DNA from: Psychrobacter sp. 72-O-c
Lineage (GTDB): Bacteria > Pseudomonadota > Gammaproteobacteria > Pseudomonadales > Moraxellaceae
Direction of reading: 5' to 3'
DNA length: 64,000 bases
Assembly: GCF_904846605.1 (NCBI RefSeq)
Contig: NZ_CAJHBI010000003.1
Span: forward strand, 62,001-126,000
Shown here piece by piece: positions 57,501 to 64,000 of this stretch. Numbering within the stretch: the first letter of the stretch is position 1; each line of letters starts with the position of its first letter. Made by a program: the position numbers and the translations under genes. The notes under the pieces are model-generated. The model saw only the letters and a program-made list of their open reading frames with translations. It was not told where the DNA came from and made no database searches.

Positions 57501-57861
57501 TATGCTCAGGCTTAAACTGGCATAATGAGAAGCGCGCGTTACGAATCTTTAAACCGTGACGTAAGACGCCAAGCGTGCCATAGGTGCGTGAGGCTTTATC
57601 GGTTGAGTTCTCATCGGCCTTATTAAGCTGCTTAACGAGTGCGGTGATAAAGTGGCGCTCAGAGTCGATAGGAAAGGTTCTGCAAAACTTCTCCCACTCT
57701 TGCGGCTGGGTGGTTTGCACAAAATCCAGCACATCTTGCTCATATAGCGCGGTCTCCGCTTGGTAGCTTGATGATTGACCTAACTGCCAGCCGTGCGCTT
57801 GCATCTGGCTGACGATATCAGCTTGAAAGACATATTCGTAAGTGGTGTCGGTCATAGTCAT
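54559..57861 (-). CDS. hsdR: Type I restriction enzyme R subunit
   Basis: This 1100-residue restriction and translocation subunit has an N-terminal PD-(D/E)xK nuclease region, with VVTMELKSEFKQSVQNAITQ carrying the Glu-x-Lys (about residue 177). The SF2 motor has Walker A QHSAGSGKSNSIAW (about residue 345), DEAH box IIADEAHSSQTG, TATPKPKTIELFG and motif VI TLSRLNRTYKGK. The C-terminal helical part ends near LMLDTKLGAEG. It needs HsdM and HsdS to cut unmodified DNA. It is separated from them by a divergent three-gene cassette, so it must have its own promoter. Confidence 0.95.
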   Translation of the reverse strand: MTMTDTTYEYVFQADIVSQMQAHGWQLGQSSSYQAETALYEQDVLDFVQTTQPQEWEKFCRTFPIDSERHFITALVKQLNKADENSTDKASRTYGTLGVLRHGLKIRNARFSLCQFKPEHNLNLEIMARYEANICRVVPEVVYSPHVSLKDGEDSNGMVAKRNRIDVVLFVNGLPVVTMELKSEFKQSVQNAITQYKRTRLPKDPDTKKLEPLLTFKRGALVHFAVSQYEVYMTTRLAGNSTYFLPFNKGTKEGGAGNDTPTDSSRYATDYLWNEVLTPENLLSILGHFMHLQIEEEEDVIGCKSKKETMMFPRYHQWDVVTKLVNAAVVEGAGHKYLIQHSAGSGKSNSIAWTAHQLSTLYNSDGDKQFHSVIVITDRTVLDDQLQDTIYQFEHADGVVGKINKKEGDGSKSEQLAKALVNAQPIIIVTIQTFPFVLKAIEDSSVLKSRRYAIIADEAHSSQTGSTARQLKEVLISGDIESNQSNGIDNDVPLSSEDSLDAILDATLAARRSSENLSYYAFTATPKPKTIELFGRLPNSDLPASKDNLPAAYHVYSMRQAIEEGFILDVLKNYTNYKVVYQLKQKLAAADDEVDARRAKIKLNNWVRLHEHNIAQKVKIIIEHFHDNIKGLLGGQAKAMVVTGSRKEAVRYKLAFDNYIAEHCYRGISAMVAFSGEVSFNDNDPDSGALIDHKFTEFNMNIGLKGRDLRKAFDSDDYQVMLVANKFQTGFDQPKLCAMYVDKKLTGVDCVQTLSRLNRTYKGKAESGTFVLDFFNDPEDILAAFQPYYETAALADVSDPDQVFDLYNKLDNSDIFTKNEVEQFVAAFYSKHKSNAAISNICKPAVDRWQKRYKLAREQAQYAKEMLERTKETGDVVLMTNAENDYKGFKLEQDELEIFKKDLGTFTRQYEFMSQIVDYDDKELEKLSLYARNLQPLLRESFDDDDDVDLSNIVMSHYRVSILHQQHLKLEESKNEYQLDAGGGGGTGKPKDQKEAFLSQIIERLNEVFAGEDFTENDMVNFQNTIWDKVTENEIVVKQFANNKNSPDQIMLGGYPDAAMNALFESQEAYEGMTMHLLSNPNQFKKFIRLMLDTKLGAEG

Positions 57862-58175
57862 TTACTTAATTACTTAATGGTTTTAATAAACTTTATATGA
57901 AATAAGATAAAAAAGTTACAACCACCAGTATTGTGTTGGATTCTTCTATCGGCTTACATAAATGATAAAGCGCTAATGACAGTCTGGCGCCCCTACGGAA
58001 AGATAGCACCCTTTGATAGATGTTCGCAAACTTTGGCTTTAAATAGCATATCTCCTACTAGTACATGTTAATTATCAAAATTTGGCGTAGAATATTCGCA
58101 ATAAACATTAATAATATTTATGATGTAAGAACAATTCTATTACTTTAGCTTTTGTTAGTTAATCGGAGAATACAA
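57862..58175. other. Intergenic region between divergent hsdR and the zinc-knuckle cassette
   Basis: About 314 AT-rich bases without a gene. It should carry the hsdR promoter and that of the cassette; CGGAGA at about 58164 is the ribosome site of the first cassette gene. Confidence 0.5.
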
Positions 58176-58412
58176 ATGAATAAAAAAAATATTGAAATAA
58201 AAATTTTAAAAAAAGGGGATGAAGTTTCAGGTGTTTTTAACTATATGGATGGTATGGCAATATCTGTGAAAAGAAAAAAAGGTCATGTTGATATTATACT
58301 GCTCAATCAATCAGATGAAGGCTTGCCACAAATTACATCTACTTGGACAATAAGTGAAGGTGATAATGAAGTGGTAGTTAGTAAGGGTGATTTGAAGATC
58401 TCTACATTCTGA
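58176..58412 (+). CDS. Small unknown protein, first gene of cassette inside the restriction locus
   Basis: The start is ATG 58176, with CGGAGA upstream; the TTG frame from 58152 is not needed. The 78-residue protein is basic at the N-terminus (MNKKNIEIKILKKGDEVSGV) and seems all-beta (FNYMDGMAISVKRKKGHVDI, then LPQITSTWTISEGDNEVVVS). No family recognised. AT-rich codon use differs from host genes. It lies ten bases before the zinc-knuckle gene, so they are co-transcribed. Confidence 0.65.
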   Translation: MNKKNIEIKILKKGDEVSGVFNYMDGMAISVKRKKGHVDIILLNQSDEGLPQITSTWTISEGDNEVVVSKGDLKISTF

Positions 58413-58421
58413 GGTAGTGAA

Positions 58422-58697
58422 ATGAAATGTAGTAATTGTGGTCAAGAAGGACATAACCGTCGCACATGTCAAGCCTCATCATTAGAGAGCACTGTACCTA
58501 GGGACAGAGCCCTTATTTTAAGGCTCGATAATATGACAGAAGATGAACAAAATAGAATGCACTCAGAAATAGTAAAACTAAAGAAAAAAGAAACTTCTGA
58601 CAGTGTTATTGCTACATTAGTAGAGGGTAAAAGCAGTGAACTTCCAAGTAAGGTAAAAGCTCTACATTCTTTAATAGAAGACCAATATGATGAGTAA
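58422..58697 (+). CDS. CCHC zinc-knuckle protein
   Basis: The 91-residue protein begins MKCSNCGQEGHNRRTCQ, an exact CCHC knuckle (C-x2-C-x4-H-x4-C, residues 3-16). This is the nucleic-acid-binding type seen in retroviral nucleocapsid proteins and uncommon in bacteria. The remainder is charged and helical (NMTEDEQNRMHSEIVKLKKK). GAGG lies upstream of the ATG. Its end overlaps the HNH gene by 11 bases, so the two are probably translationally coupled. It may bind RNA or single-stranded DNA for the nuclease; this is inference. Confidence 0.75.
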   Translation: MKCSNCGQEGHNRRTCQASSLESTVPRDRALILRLDNMTEDEQNRMHSEIVKLKKKETSDSVIATLVEGKSSELPSKVKALHSLIEDQYDE

Positions 58698-58923
58698 AAG
58701 TCGACCTTACTCACACATTAAGCAGCAACGTGAAATAAAGAGATTACAAAATCACCTTTGTACCGTCTGTTGGAACACTGAAAAAAAAGAAGCTAGAGGA
58801 CATCATCTTATACCTTATTCTGAAGATGGTAGCGCTAATATTATTAACTTTGTCACACTATGTGACGACTGCCATAAGAAATATCATAATGGGAAATTAA
58901 AAATTGATATATATAGGTTTTGA
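58687..58923 (+). CDS. HNH-type endonuclease, small
   Basis: The 78-residue protein has LCTVCWNTEKKEARGHHLIP with two zinc cysteines (C-x2-C) and the His-His of the beta-beta-alpha metal motif. NIINFVTLCDDCHKKYHNGK follows, with the second C-x2-C and the final His. This is a complete minimal HNH domain with no extra DNA-binding domain, so partners must give specificity. It is the third gene of the divergent cassette between hsdR and hsdS. Possible roles are defence nuclease, toxin, or anti-element activity. Confidence 0.8.
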   Translation: MMSKSRPYSHIKQQREIKRLQNHLCTVCWNTEKKEARGHHLIPYSEDGSANIINFVTLCDDCHKKYHNGKLKIDIYRF

Positions 58924-59011
58924 TTTTCACAACAACTATTTAAGATATAGAATGTACATTAACTACCAAAATTTAAATTTAACTATATCTTAAAAATATA
59001 AAAACTAAGCC

Positions 59012-60397
59012 TTATAAAGCTACCAGAACAGGCGCAACCCAGCCTCGAACATCAATCTTGCCCGTAACGGCGGCAGAGATTAAAGCAGTGCGGCGTTCTT
59101 GCATGAGTTGAATGGCTTTTTCTGCATTATCGACTAAGTCATTAAACTTACTTTTCATTTCTTCAATGTGTTCAACAATTTCTTTTTGCTCAACTATAGG
59201 TGGTAAGGCAAACTGGAAATTATTAATAAAATCTGATGGCACTCTTCTTAATCCACCTGCGCCTGTCATTGCACCTGCACCAAGCTGCATAAATACACTT
59301 TCTTGCAAGCGGTAGAGCAAGAATCGATTTAATCCTTCTGCCTCAGTGCGTATTACATATATTTCTGAAGAACCAAAGCCTATGCCATTAACTAAATTGG
59401 TAGCAATTGCCATATTTTGGTTTTCAAAACATGGGGTTACTTTAGCAATTAGCACATCGCCATCTTTAAAATATGTATAACCTTGATACACGTCTTTAAT
59501 TTTTCTTGTCTCATCAAGTATAAGAGTATCAAGCTTTAGTTTTTCCATCGGGATAAAACTACAGCTTTTTTCTAAGCTTGATAAAACTTCCGCTTTGCTG
59601 GGTGTTAGCTCAGCGATATACTTTATTTTTGAAACCTCCCAATGCTCCGGCACTTCCCCCAACCACTCCACCCCAGAATCTTTCATCGGTGCGTCAGGAT
59701 TTAAGCCTTTGGTCACCGCATGACTGATAACGGCTTGGCGCTTTTCTTTTAATAGTTTGATTAAGACTTTTTGTTTTTCGATTAAGGTATCGATTTGGGC
59801 GGTTTCGTGGTCAAGGAAGTTGGCGATTTGGGTTTGTTCTTGAAAGAGAGGAAGAGAAAAAGTAAAACTCAGCATATCCGAGACGTTTAAACTAGCTTGG
59901 TTTGCCGTGCCATGAGCATTTAAGTCCAGATGGTCTCTATAGACATTAGTTTGTATCAAATAAAATAAGAATAAGTTCTCTAAAGTATTTTTCCTAGGCG
60001 AAAAAACTACAGTATTTTGATTTAAAAGACTGTTATTAAGCATTGCTGGTAGCATGCCAATCTGACCAACAGCGCTATTTTTAACATCTGGCGTACTTCC
60101 TACAGTACTTATTACTATATCTTCTGCTTTTAATACCGCTTTAGGATAAATTTCAGAAAAATAGGTTGGTAGAAACACATCGGATTGTTGAATAGTCTTA
60201 TCTTTTATATCACTTGCTTTTACTACTCTTACGCCTGTATCAGTAAAATCGGCTGATTTAAAAGCAACTCCTTTCCTAGTATCTATATAGAGCTTAAGCG
60301 GTGAAACAGTCCAATGGCTAGGTACTTTTCCCAACCACTCAACGCCAGAATCTTTATATTCTGCATACTGCTGATATTTCGTCACTGATTCAGCCAT
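59012..60397 (-). CDS. hsdS: Type I restriction enzyme specificity subunit
   Basis: The 461-residue protein has the standard two-half layout. The first half starts KDSGVEWLGKVPSHW (about residue 16), then target-recognition domain 1. The central conserved helices are FLDHETAQIDTLIEKQKVLI (about 190-215). The second half starts KDSGVEWLGEVPEHW (about 240), then target-recognition domain 2 and the distal helix HIEEMKSKFNDLVDNAEKAI. Two different target domains imply a bipartite target; the sequence recognised cannot be predicted. Its start shares one base with the hsdM stop, so the two are coupled. Confidence 0.93.
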   Translation of the reverse strand: MAESVTKYQQYAEYKDSGVEWLGKVPSHWTVSPLKLYIDTRKGVAFKSADFTDTGVRVVKASDIKDKTIQQSDVFLPTYFSEIYPKAVLKAEDIVISTVGSTPDVKNSAVGQIGMLPAMLNNSLLNQNTVVFSPRKNTLENLFLFYLIQTNVYRDHLDLNAHGTANQASLNVSDMLSFTFSLPLFQEQTQIANFLDHETAQIDTLIEKQKVLIKLLKEKRQAVISHAVTKGLNPDAPMKDSGVEWLGEVPEHWEVSKIKYIAELTPSKAEVLSSLEKSCSFIPMEKLKLDTLILDETRKIKDVYQGYTYFKDGDVLIAKVTPCFENQNMAIATNLVNGIGFGSSEIYVIRTEAEGLNRFLLYRLQESVFMQLGAGAMTGAGGLRRVPSDFINNFQFALPPIVEQKEIVEHIEEMKSKFNDLVDNAEKAIQLMQERRTALISAAVTGKIDVRGWVAPVLVAL

Positions 60398-62772
60398 TAC
60401 GAATGCACCTCACCCAATAACTGCATAATCTCCATACTAACCGCATCCAAGTCCGCATCGATATCGGCAAGCGCGCGCGGTGGCTCATAGACATAGAAGT
60501 GACGGTTAAACGGTATCTCATAACCCACAATGCCGATCTCTTCATCGATAGCGTCAGTCTTATCGGCATTTATCCACGCATCAGGCACATGTGGCTGCAC
60601 CTCACGGGCGAAGTAAGCTTCAATTAACTCAGTGGTCGTTACATCAGGATTGAGCGGCACGTTTTCATAATCACGTAGATCGCTGTCTGTCTGGAATTCT
60701 ACTATTTTAGTGTTGCTAGCTGGATTGGTATATTCAAACGCACCATAGAGCGGATTGGCAACCTTGACCGCTTTTTTGATGACGGGTTCAGCTTCAGGGT
60801 TTTTCCACGTGATCGCATCTAGCAGCTGCTTTTTCTCTTTCGTATCTAAGCTGACATCAGTATCTTTTAACGCTTGTTTGAGTACCTTATCAAACTCATT
60901 AAAGTCATCGTACTGGCTATCGCCAATGGCGGCTTGCAACGACTTGGCTTTATTCATTAGCTCAAGCTGATCCTGCCATAGCTTGGCATCGAGTACATCT
61001 TTGATTTGGCGTTCTTTAAGCTCGCTAAAGTCTGCTTTAATGATGGCGCGCGCATCGACCGTGACCGCTGACAAGTCGCCGTAATTATTATTGTCATTAT
61101 CAGTAGTCCAGCTACTACCAAAAGCTTCATATAGCGCTGGCATGACCATATCAAATGGTTTGGGCGCATAGCGTAAGCTGTCGATGGCACTGTTAGATAA
61201 CTGCGCGGATAAACGTAACGGACGCTCAATCGTTAGGCGGCGATAGCCAAACTCATGGGTGTCAAATATCTTACTGGCAAAAGTCTTAGCAGGTTCCGCT
61301 TTAGGGTTTGCCGATTGACGACCACGGTTAGATTTAACCTCTTCTGGCTTATCCAGTACTCGTGCGTCGACCACCTCAAAGTCACCAAAGCTGCGGATAA
61401 TGGTCTTGGCATCCTCATCACTCATCTCATTACGCTTAGAGCCAAGTGACTTACGCATCTTGCTATATAGATTACTACCATCAATCAGCTGCACTTTACC
61501 GCGACGCTCGGATGTTTTCTTATTACTTAATATCCAGACATAAGTAGCGATACCAGTGTTATAGAACATATCGTTCGGTAAGGCGATGATAGCTTCAAGC
61601 AAGTCCGCTTCAAGGATATAACGGCGAATCTCACTTTCGCCACTACCTGCGCCGCCTGTGAATAGCGGAGAGCCATTTAAGATAATACCGATACGGCTAC
61701 CGTTGTTTTGGTCTTTAGCATTACTGTCTTGATTGTCATCTTGGCTGCTACTGGTGATAGAACGCATCTTACTCAGTAAGTGCATCAGGAATAGCAACGA
61801 GCCATCTGATACACGCGGCAAGCCAGCACCAAAGCGGCCATCAAAGCCTTTTTGCTGGTGTTCATCATTAATCTCACCTGATATCTTTTTCCAATCTACC
61901 CCAAACGGCGGATTAGACAGCATGTAGTTAAACTTCTCAGCGACCAGCTGATCACTAGACAAGGTGTTACCCAGCTTAATGTTATCCACCTCTTGCCCTT
62001 TGATCAGCATGTCGGCTTTACAGATAGCGTAAGACTCAGGGTTTAGCTCTTGACCATAGGTACGCATTACAGCATCAGGGTTTAGCTCAAGCACATACTC
62101 CATACCAGAAGATAAGAAGCCGCCCGTCCCTGCTGTGGGGTCATATATGGTGCGAATAATGCCGTCTTTGGTCAATGCGTCGTCATCTTCCATAAATACT
62201 AAAGAAGTGGTCAGGCGCACGATATCACGTGGGGTAAAGTGCTCCCCAGCGGTTTCGTTCGAGCTTTCAGCAAAGCGGCGGATCAGCTCTTCGAACACAA
62301 AGCCCATTTCATGATTAGAAATATTTTCAGGGCTAAGATCAGTATTGGCGAATTTTTGTACCACTTTATAAAGCAAGTTGGCATCAGCCAGTTGCCCGAC
62401 GAACTCTTCAAACTTAAAATGCTCGAATATTTCACGTGCGTCTTTAGAGAAGGATTGAATATAAGTGTTCAAGTTGTCTTTAATATCGCTTTGACCCATC
62501 TTACTCAGGTCCATAGGCGAGATATTATAGAACGCATGCTTGCTGGCACGAATAATGAACTTCTCTTGTGCTTCCTCAGACAAACCCATTTCAGCAATAC
62601 GCTGGCTCTCTGCAACGACGTTTACTTTGGTCTCTTCTAATACGCACTCTAAGCGGCGCAACAGCGTAAATGGCAGGATGATACGACCGTATTGAGATTG
62701 CTTAAAGTCACCGCGTAATAGATCAGCGACAGACCAGATGAAAGCCGCTGTTTGAGAGAAATTTTTGGTCAT
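60397..62772 (-). CDS. hsdM: Type I DNA adenine methyltransferase subunit
   Basis: The 791-residue N6-adenine methyltransferase begins with the HsdM helical domain ([20 protein letters not shown]). The SAM motif [13 protein letters not shown] (about residue 215) and catalytic NPPFGVDW (about 290) follow. Beyond the catalytic core is an extension of about 250 residues ending [15 protein letters not shown] and a coiled end. It is longer than classical HsdM (about 530 residues) but of a known extended kind. It protects host DNA and is needed for restriction. First gene of hsdM-hsdS. Confidence 0.95.
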   Translation of the reverse strand: MTKNFSQTAAFIWSVADLLRGDFKQSQYGRIILPFTLLRRLECVLEETKVNVVAESQRIAEMGLSEEAQEKFIIRASKHAFYNISPMDLSKMGQSDIKDNLNTYIQSFSKDAREIFEHFKFEEFVGQLADANLLYKVVQKFANTDLSPENISNHEMGFVFEELIRRFAESSNETAGEHFTPRDIVRLTTSLVFMEDDDALTKDGIIRTIYDPTAGTGGFLSSGMEYVLELNPDAVMRTYGQELNPESYAICKADMLIKGQEVDNIKLGNTLSSDQLVAEKFNYMLSNPPFGVDWKKISGEINDEHQQKGFDGRFGAGLPRVSDGSLLFLMHLLSKMRSITSSSQDDNQDSNAKDQNNGSRIGIILNGSPLFTGGAGSGESEIRRYILEADLLEAIIALPNDMFYNTGIATYVWILSNKKTSERRGKVQLIDGSNLYSKMRKSLGSKRNEMSDEDAKTIIRSFGDFEVVDARVLDKPEEVKSNRGRQSANPKAEPAKTFASKIFDTHEFGYRRLTIERPLRLSAQLSNSAIDSLRYAPKPFDMVMPALYEAFGSSWTTDNDNNNYGDLSAVTVDARAIIKADFSELKERQIKDVLDAKLWQDQLELMNKAKSLQAAIGDSQYDDFNEFDKVLKQALKDTDVSLDTKEKKQLLDAITWKNPEAEPVIKKAVKVANPLYGAFEYTNPASNTKIVEFQTDSDLRDYENVPLNPDVTTTELIEAYFAREVQPHVPDAWINADKTDAIDEEIGIVGYEIPFNRHFYVYEPPRALADIDADLDAVSMEIMQLLGEVHS

Positions 62773-63075
62773 TAGTTCGTCTTATTATTTGTTGAACAAG
62801 GATAAATGCTTGGGATTACGGTATAAGTTTGGATTTTTGAGAATACATACAGTAATGAAGAGTGCCGACTTGTGACGGCTATTGTATGATAGTAAGGGTT
62901 ACCAATGCTAGGACGCAAATCTAATTGATAGGTTTGTTAGATATAAGATGTTTTCTTAACTACTAAAAGAAATCAAGAATAGTGCGTGATCAAAGAATCT
63001 TAGGATCGTAAAGTCCACTCGCAACGCCTTCGCACTGAGTTTTTTATACTACTCAAAATAGTAAAAGGCAAAAAT
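62773..63075. other. Intergenic region between divergent hsdM and lipoprotein copy B
   Basis: About 300 bases with no gene seen; it should hold the hsdM promoter on the minus strand and that of the lipoprotein gene. It is not clearly similar to the region before lipoprotein copy A. Confidence 0.45.
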
Positions 63076-63456
63076 ATGAATAAGCTAGTTTTCTTAACCT
63101 TACTATCACTGACAGCTTGCCAACCCATGCAAGAAATTGATGACGATTTTATAGAAGTAAGTCAGTCTCAATGGGCGGCAATGAACAATATTAACCCTTT
63201 CCCATTTACAGTTGAATATGGAGAAATTGCTTGTAGTAGCAATGAGGTTTATTTTTTTCCTAACGACACTGCTAACGATGAGTCGCTAAATGGTTGGCCA
63301 CTTAATAAGCTAGCTGAAACCAGACTAAAAGAAGCCAAATTCAAACCTACTGTAGCAAATACTATTAAGCCTAATGCTGATTTATCAGAAGCTATTAGAA
63401 TTGGTTTAGATCATTGTGAAAAGGTCAGATCACAAGTAGCTAGCTTTAACTTTTAG
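63076..63456 (+). CDS. Small lipoprotein, copy B (DUF2511-like)
   Basis: This 126-residue paralogue of the 53334-53702 protein has the lipobox LLSLTACQP. The same blocks are present: IEVSQSQWA, PFPFTVEYGEIACSSNEVYF, then PNDTANDES, VANTIKPNADLSEAIRIGL and a third Cys near the end (DHCEK). Spacing is conserved throughout, while the signal peptide and the middle differ, so the duplication is not recent. It is on the same strand as copy A and sits beyond hsdM. The shared downstream array suggests the whole unit was duplicated or acquired twice. Confidence 0.75.
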   Translation: MNKLVFLTLLSLTACQPMQEIDDDFIEVSQSQWAAMNNINPFPFTVEYGEIACSSNEVYFFPNDTANDESLNGWPLNKLAETRLKEAKFKPTVANTIKPNADLSEAIRIGLDHCEKVRSQVASFNF

Positions 63457-63548
63457 GTCATTATTGTAGCAAAACATGCTTTGGTAAATTAACACCATGT
63501 AAGGACTGAGCAAGAGCTTTTCAGTACCAGTATTTGACGGTGATATAT

Positions 63549-63689
63549 GGAATCAAAATAGGTAGAATCCAGAAAAGCAGGAATCAAAACACCCTTTTTT
63601 TGTTTTGATTCCAAAATCAAAAACTATCTGTAAGCCAATGAGTATAACGTCTGCAACTGGAATCAAAAACAACCCTTGGAATCAAAAAC
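63549..63689. repeat. Hairpin/iteron array B downstream of lipoprotein copy B
   Basis: GGAATCAAAA occurs at 63549, 63580, 63659 and 63678. GGAATCAAAAC (63580-63590) pairs perfectly over 11 bases with GTTTTGATTCC (63602-63612), loop ACCCTTTTTTT. The arrangement mirrors array A, with A replaced by T at motif position 5 and the matching change on the other arm. No gene lies between 63457 and 63846. Confidence 0.75.
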
Positions 63690-63846
63690 GATGTAATTCA
63701 ATAATTTTACCTAATAACTACTTTTAGCGTAAAATAGGGCACGAAAAAAGTTTACAGATGTGTGCGCTTAAGTAATAATATCGTCAGCCACAGTATGAGC
63801 TGCTAATGATACAATCAAACAAATATATAAAGTAGAAGGTTAGAAC

Positions 63847-64000
63847 ATGCGATTGAATGCGATCTTGAGCAAGATAGGTATTGGGGTTAGTATGTTGGTA
63901 AGTTTATCCATTCCAGCATTAGCGGCTAACTATTGCGATAACGCTTACTATCAAGTCGATCTCAATGAATGCACCGCAATTCATTTGTCAGTCGAAGATC
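63847..64000 (+). CDS. Secreted protein, LprI/DUF1311-like, 5' part only
   Basis: ATG 63847 with AAGG upstream opens a frame that runs off the window after 51 codons. A cleavable signal peptide is clear (basic MRLNAILSK, hydrophobic core, cleavage near IPALAA). The mature start NYCDNAYYQVDLNECTAIHL has the C-x(n)-LNEC pattern of DUF1311/LprI-type proteins, some of which inhibit lysozyme. The identification rests on this short piece only. Confidence 0.6.
   Translation, partial: MRLNAILSKIGIGVSMLVSLSIPALAANYCDNAYYQVDLNECTAIHLSVED

Noticed and set aside
41530..64000. Second copy of the tRNA-Arg 3' end as right attachment site
   Set aside because: Looked for the T-arm and acceptor sequence downstream and found none; the island end is outside the window.

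Overview
The window looks like a chromosomal segment of a Moraxellaceae gammaproteobacterium, most likely Psychrobacter. The evidence is the gene content (an AcnD/PrpF methylcitrate cluster, ElaA-type GNAT, DUF2868/DUF3482 pair, RecCBD without an interposed protease gene), the AT-leaning coding style and the Asn/Asp/Ser-rich low-complexity stretches in long proteins. No taxon was confirmed by search.

Positions 1-5650: the tail of a tyrosine integrase enters from the left (1-345), followed by a glutathione S-transferase, a gene remnant, a low-complexity single-pass membrane protein, a LysR regulator and an Nramp-like transporter lacking both canonical metal-binding motifs. Positions 5650-17900: the 2-methylcitrate cycle for propionyl-CoA. 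prpB, prpC and acnD are followed by a terminator and a complete YefM-YoeB toxin-antitoxin module with its own operator. A 59-codon antisense gene comes next, then prpF, an ABC exporter, an acetyltransferase and prpD. Both dehydratase routes (AcnD+PrpF and PrpD) are present. Positions 17900-27950: an SDR, a DUF2868 membrane protein with a DUF3482 GTPase, an ArsA-like ATPase with a small CC-ending partner, CstA, a conserved unknown and a hypoxanthine phosphoribosyltransferase. Positions 27980-39570: recC-recB-recD on the minus strand, all clearly longer than the E. coli proteins. They share an 11-base repeat that is always read as Asn-Ser-Leu-Ser and that I see nowhere else in the window. Two host genes follow, one of them a membrane-anchored ModA-like protein.

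From 41454 a genomic island begins at tRNA-Arg(CCU) and runs past the window end. Its core is replicative and satellite-like: integrase, an unknown coiled-coil protein, AlpA, four small overlapping genes including a CHC2 zinc finger, and a Toprim/DUF927 primase-helicase. The 3' end of the primase-helicase gene carries a dense GGGACA array. Its cargo is three tandem secreted Sel1-repeat proteins and a type I restriction-modification locus (hsdM-hsdS, hsdR). A divergent three-gene cassette sits inside that locus, between hsdS and hsdR: a small unknown, a CCHC zinc-knuckle protein and an HNH protein. The restriction locus is flanked by two paralogous small lipoprotein genes. Each is followed by a related noncoding region with arrays of a decameric motif and a perfect hairpin; the motif is GGAAACAAAA in one copy and GGAATCAAAA in the other, with a compensatory change in the stem.

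The best candidates for undescribed biology are the duplicated lipoprotein plus hairpin-array units, the zinc-knuckle/HNH cassette, and the NSLS-coding repeat confined to recBCD.
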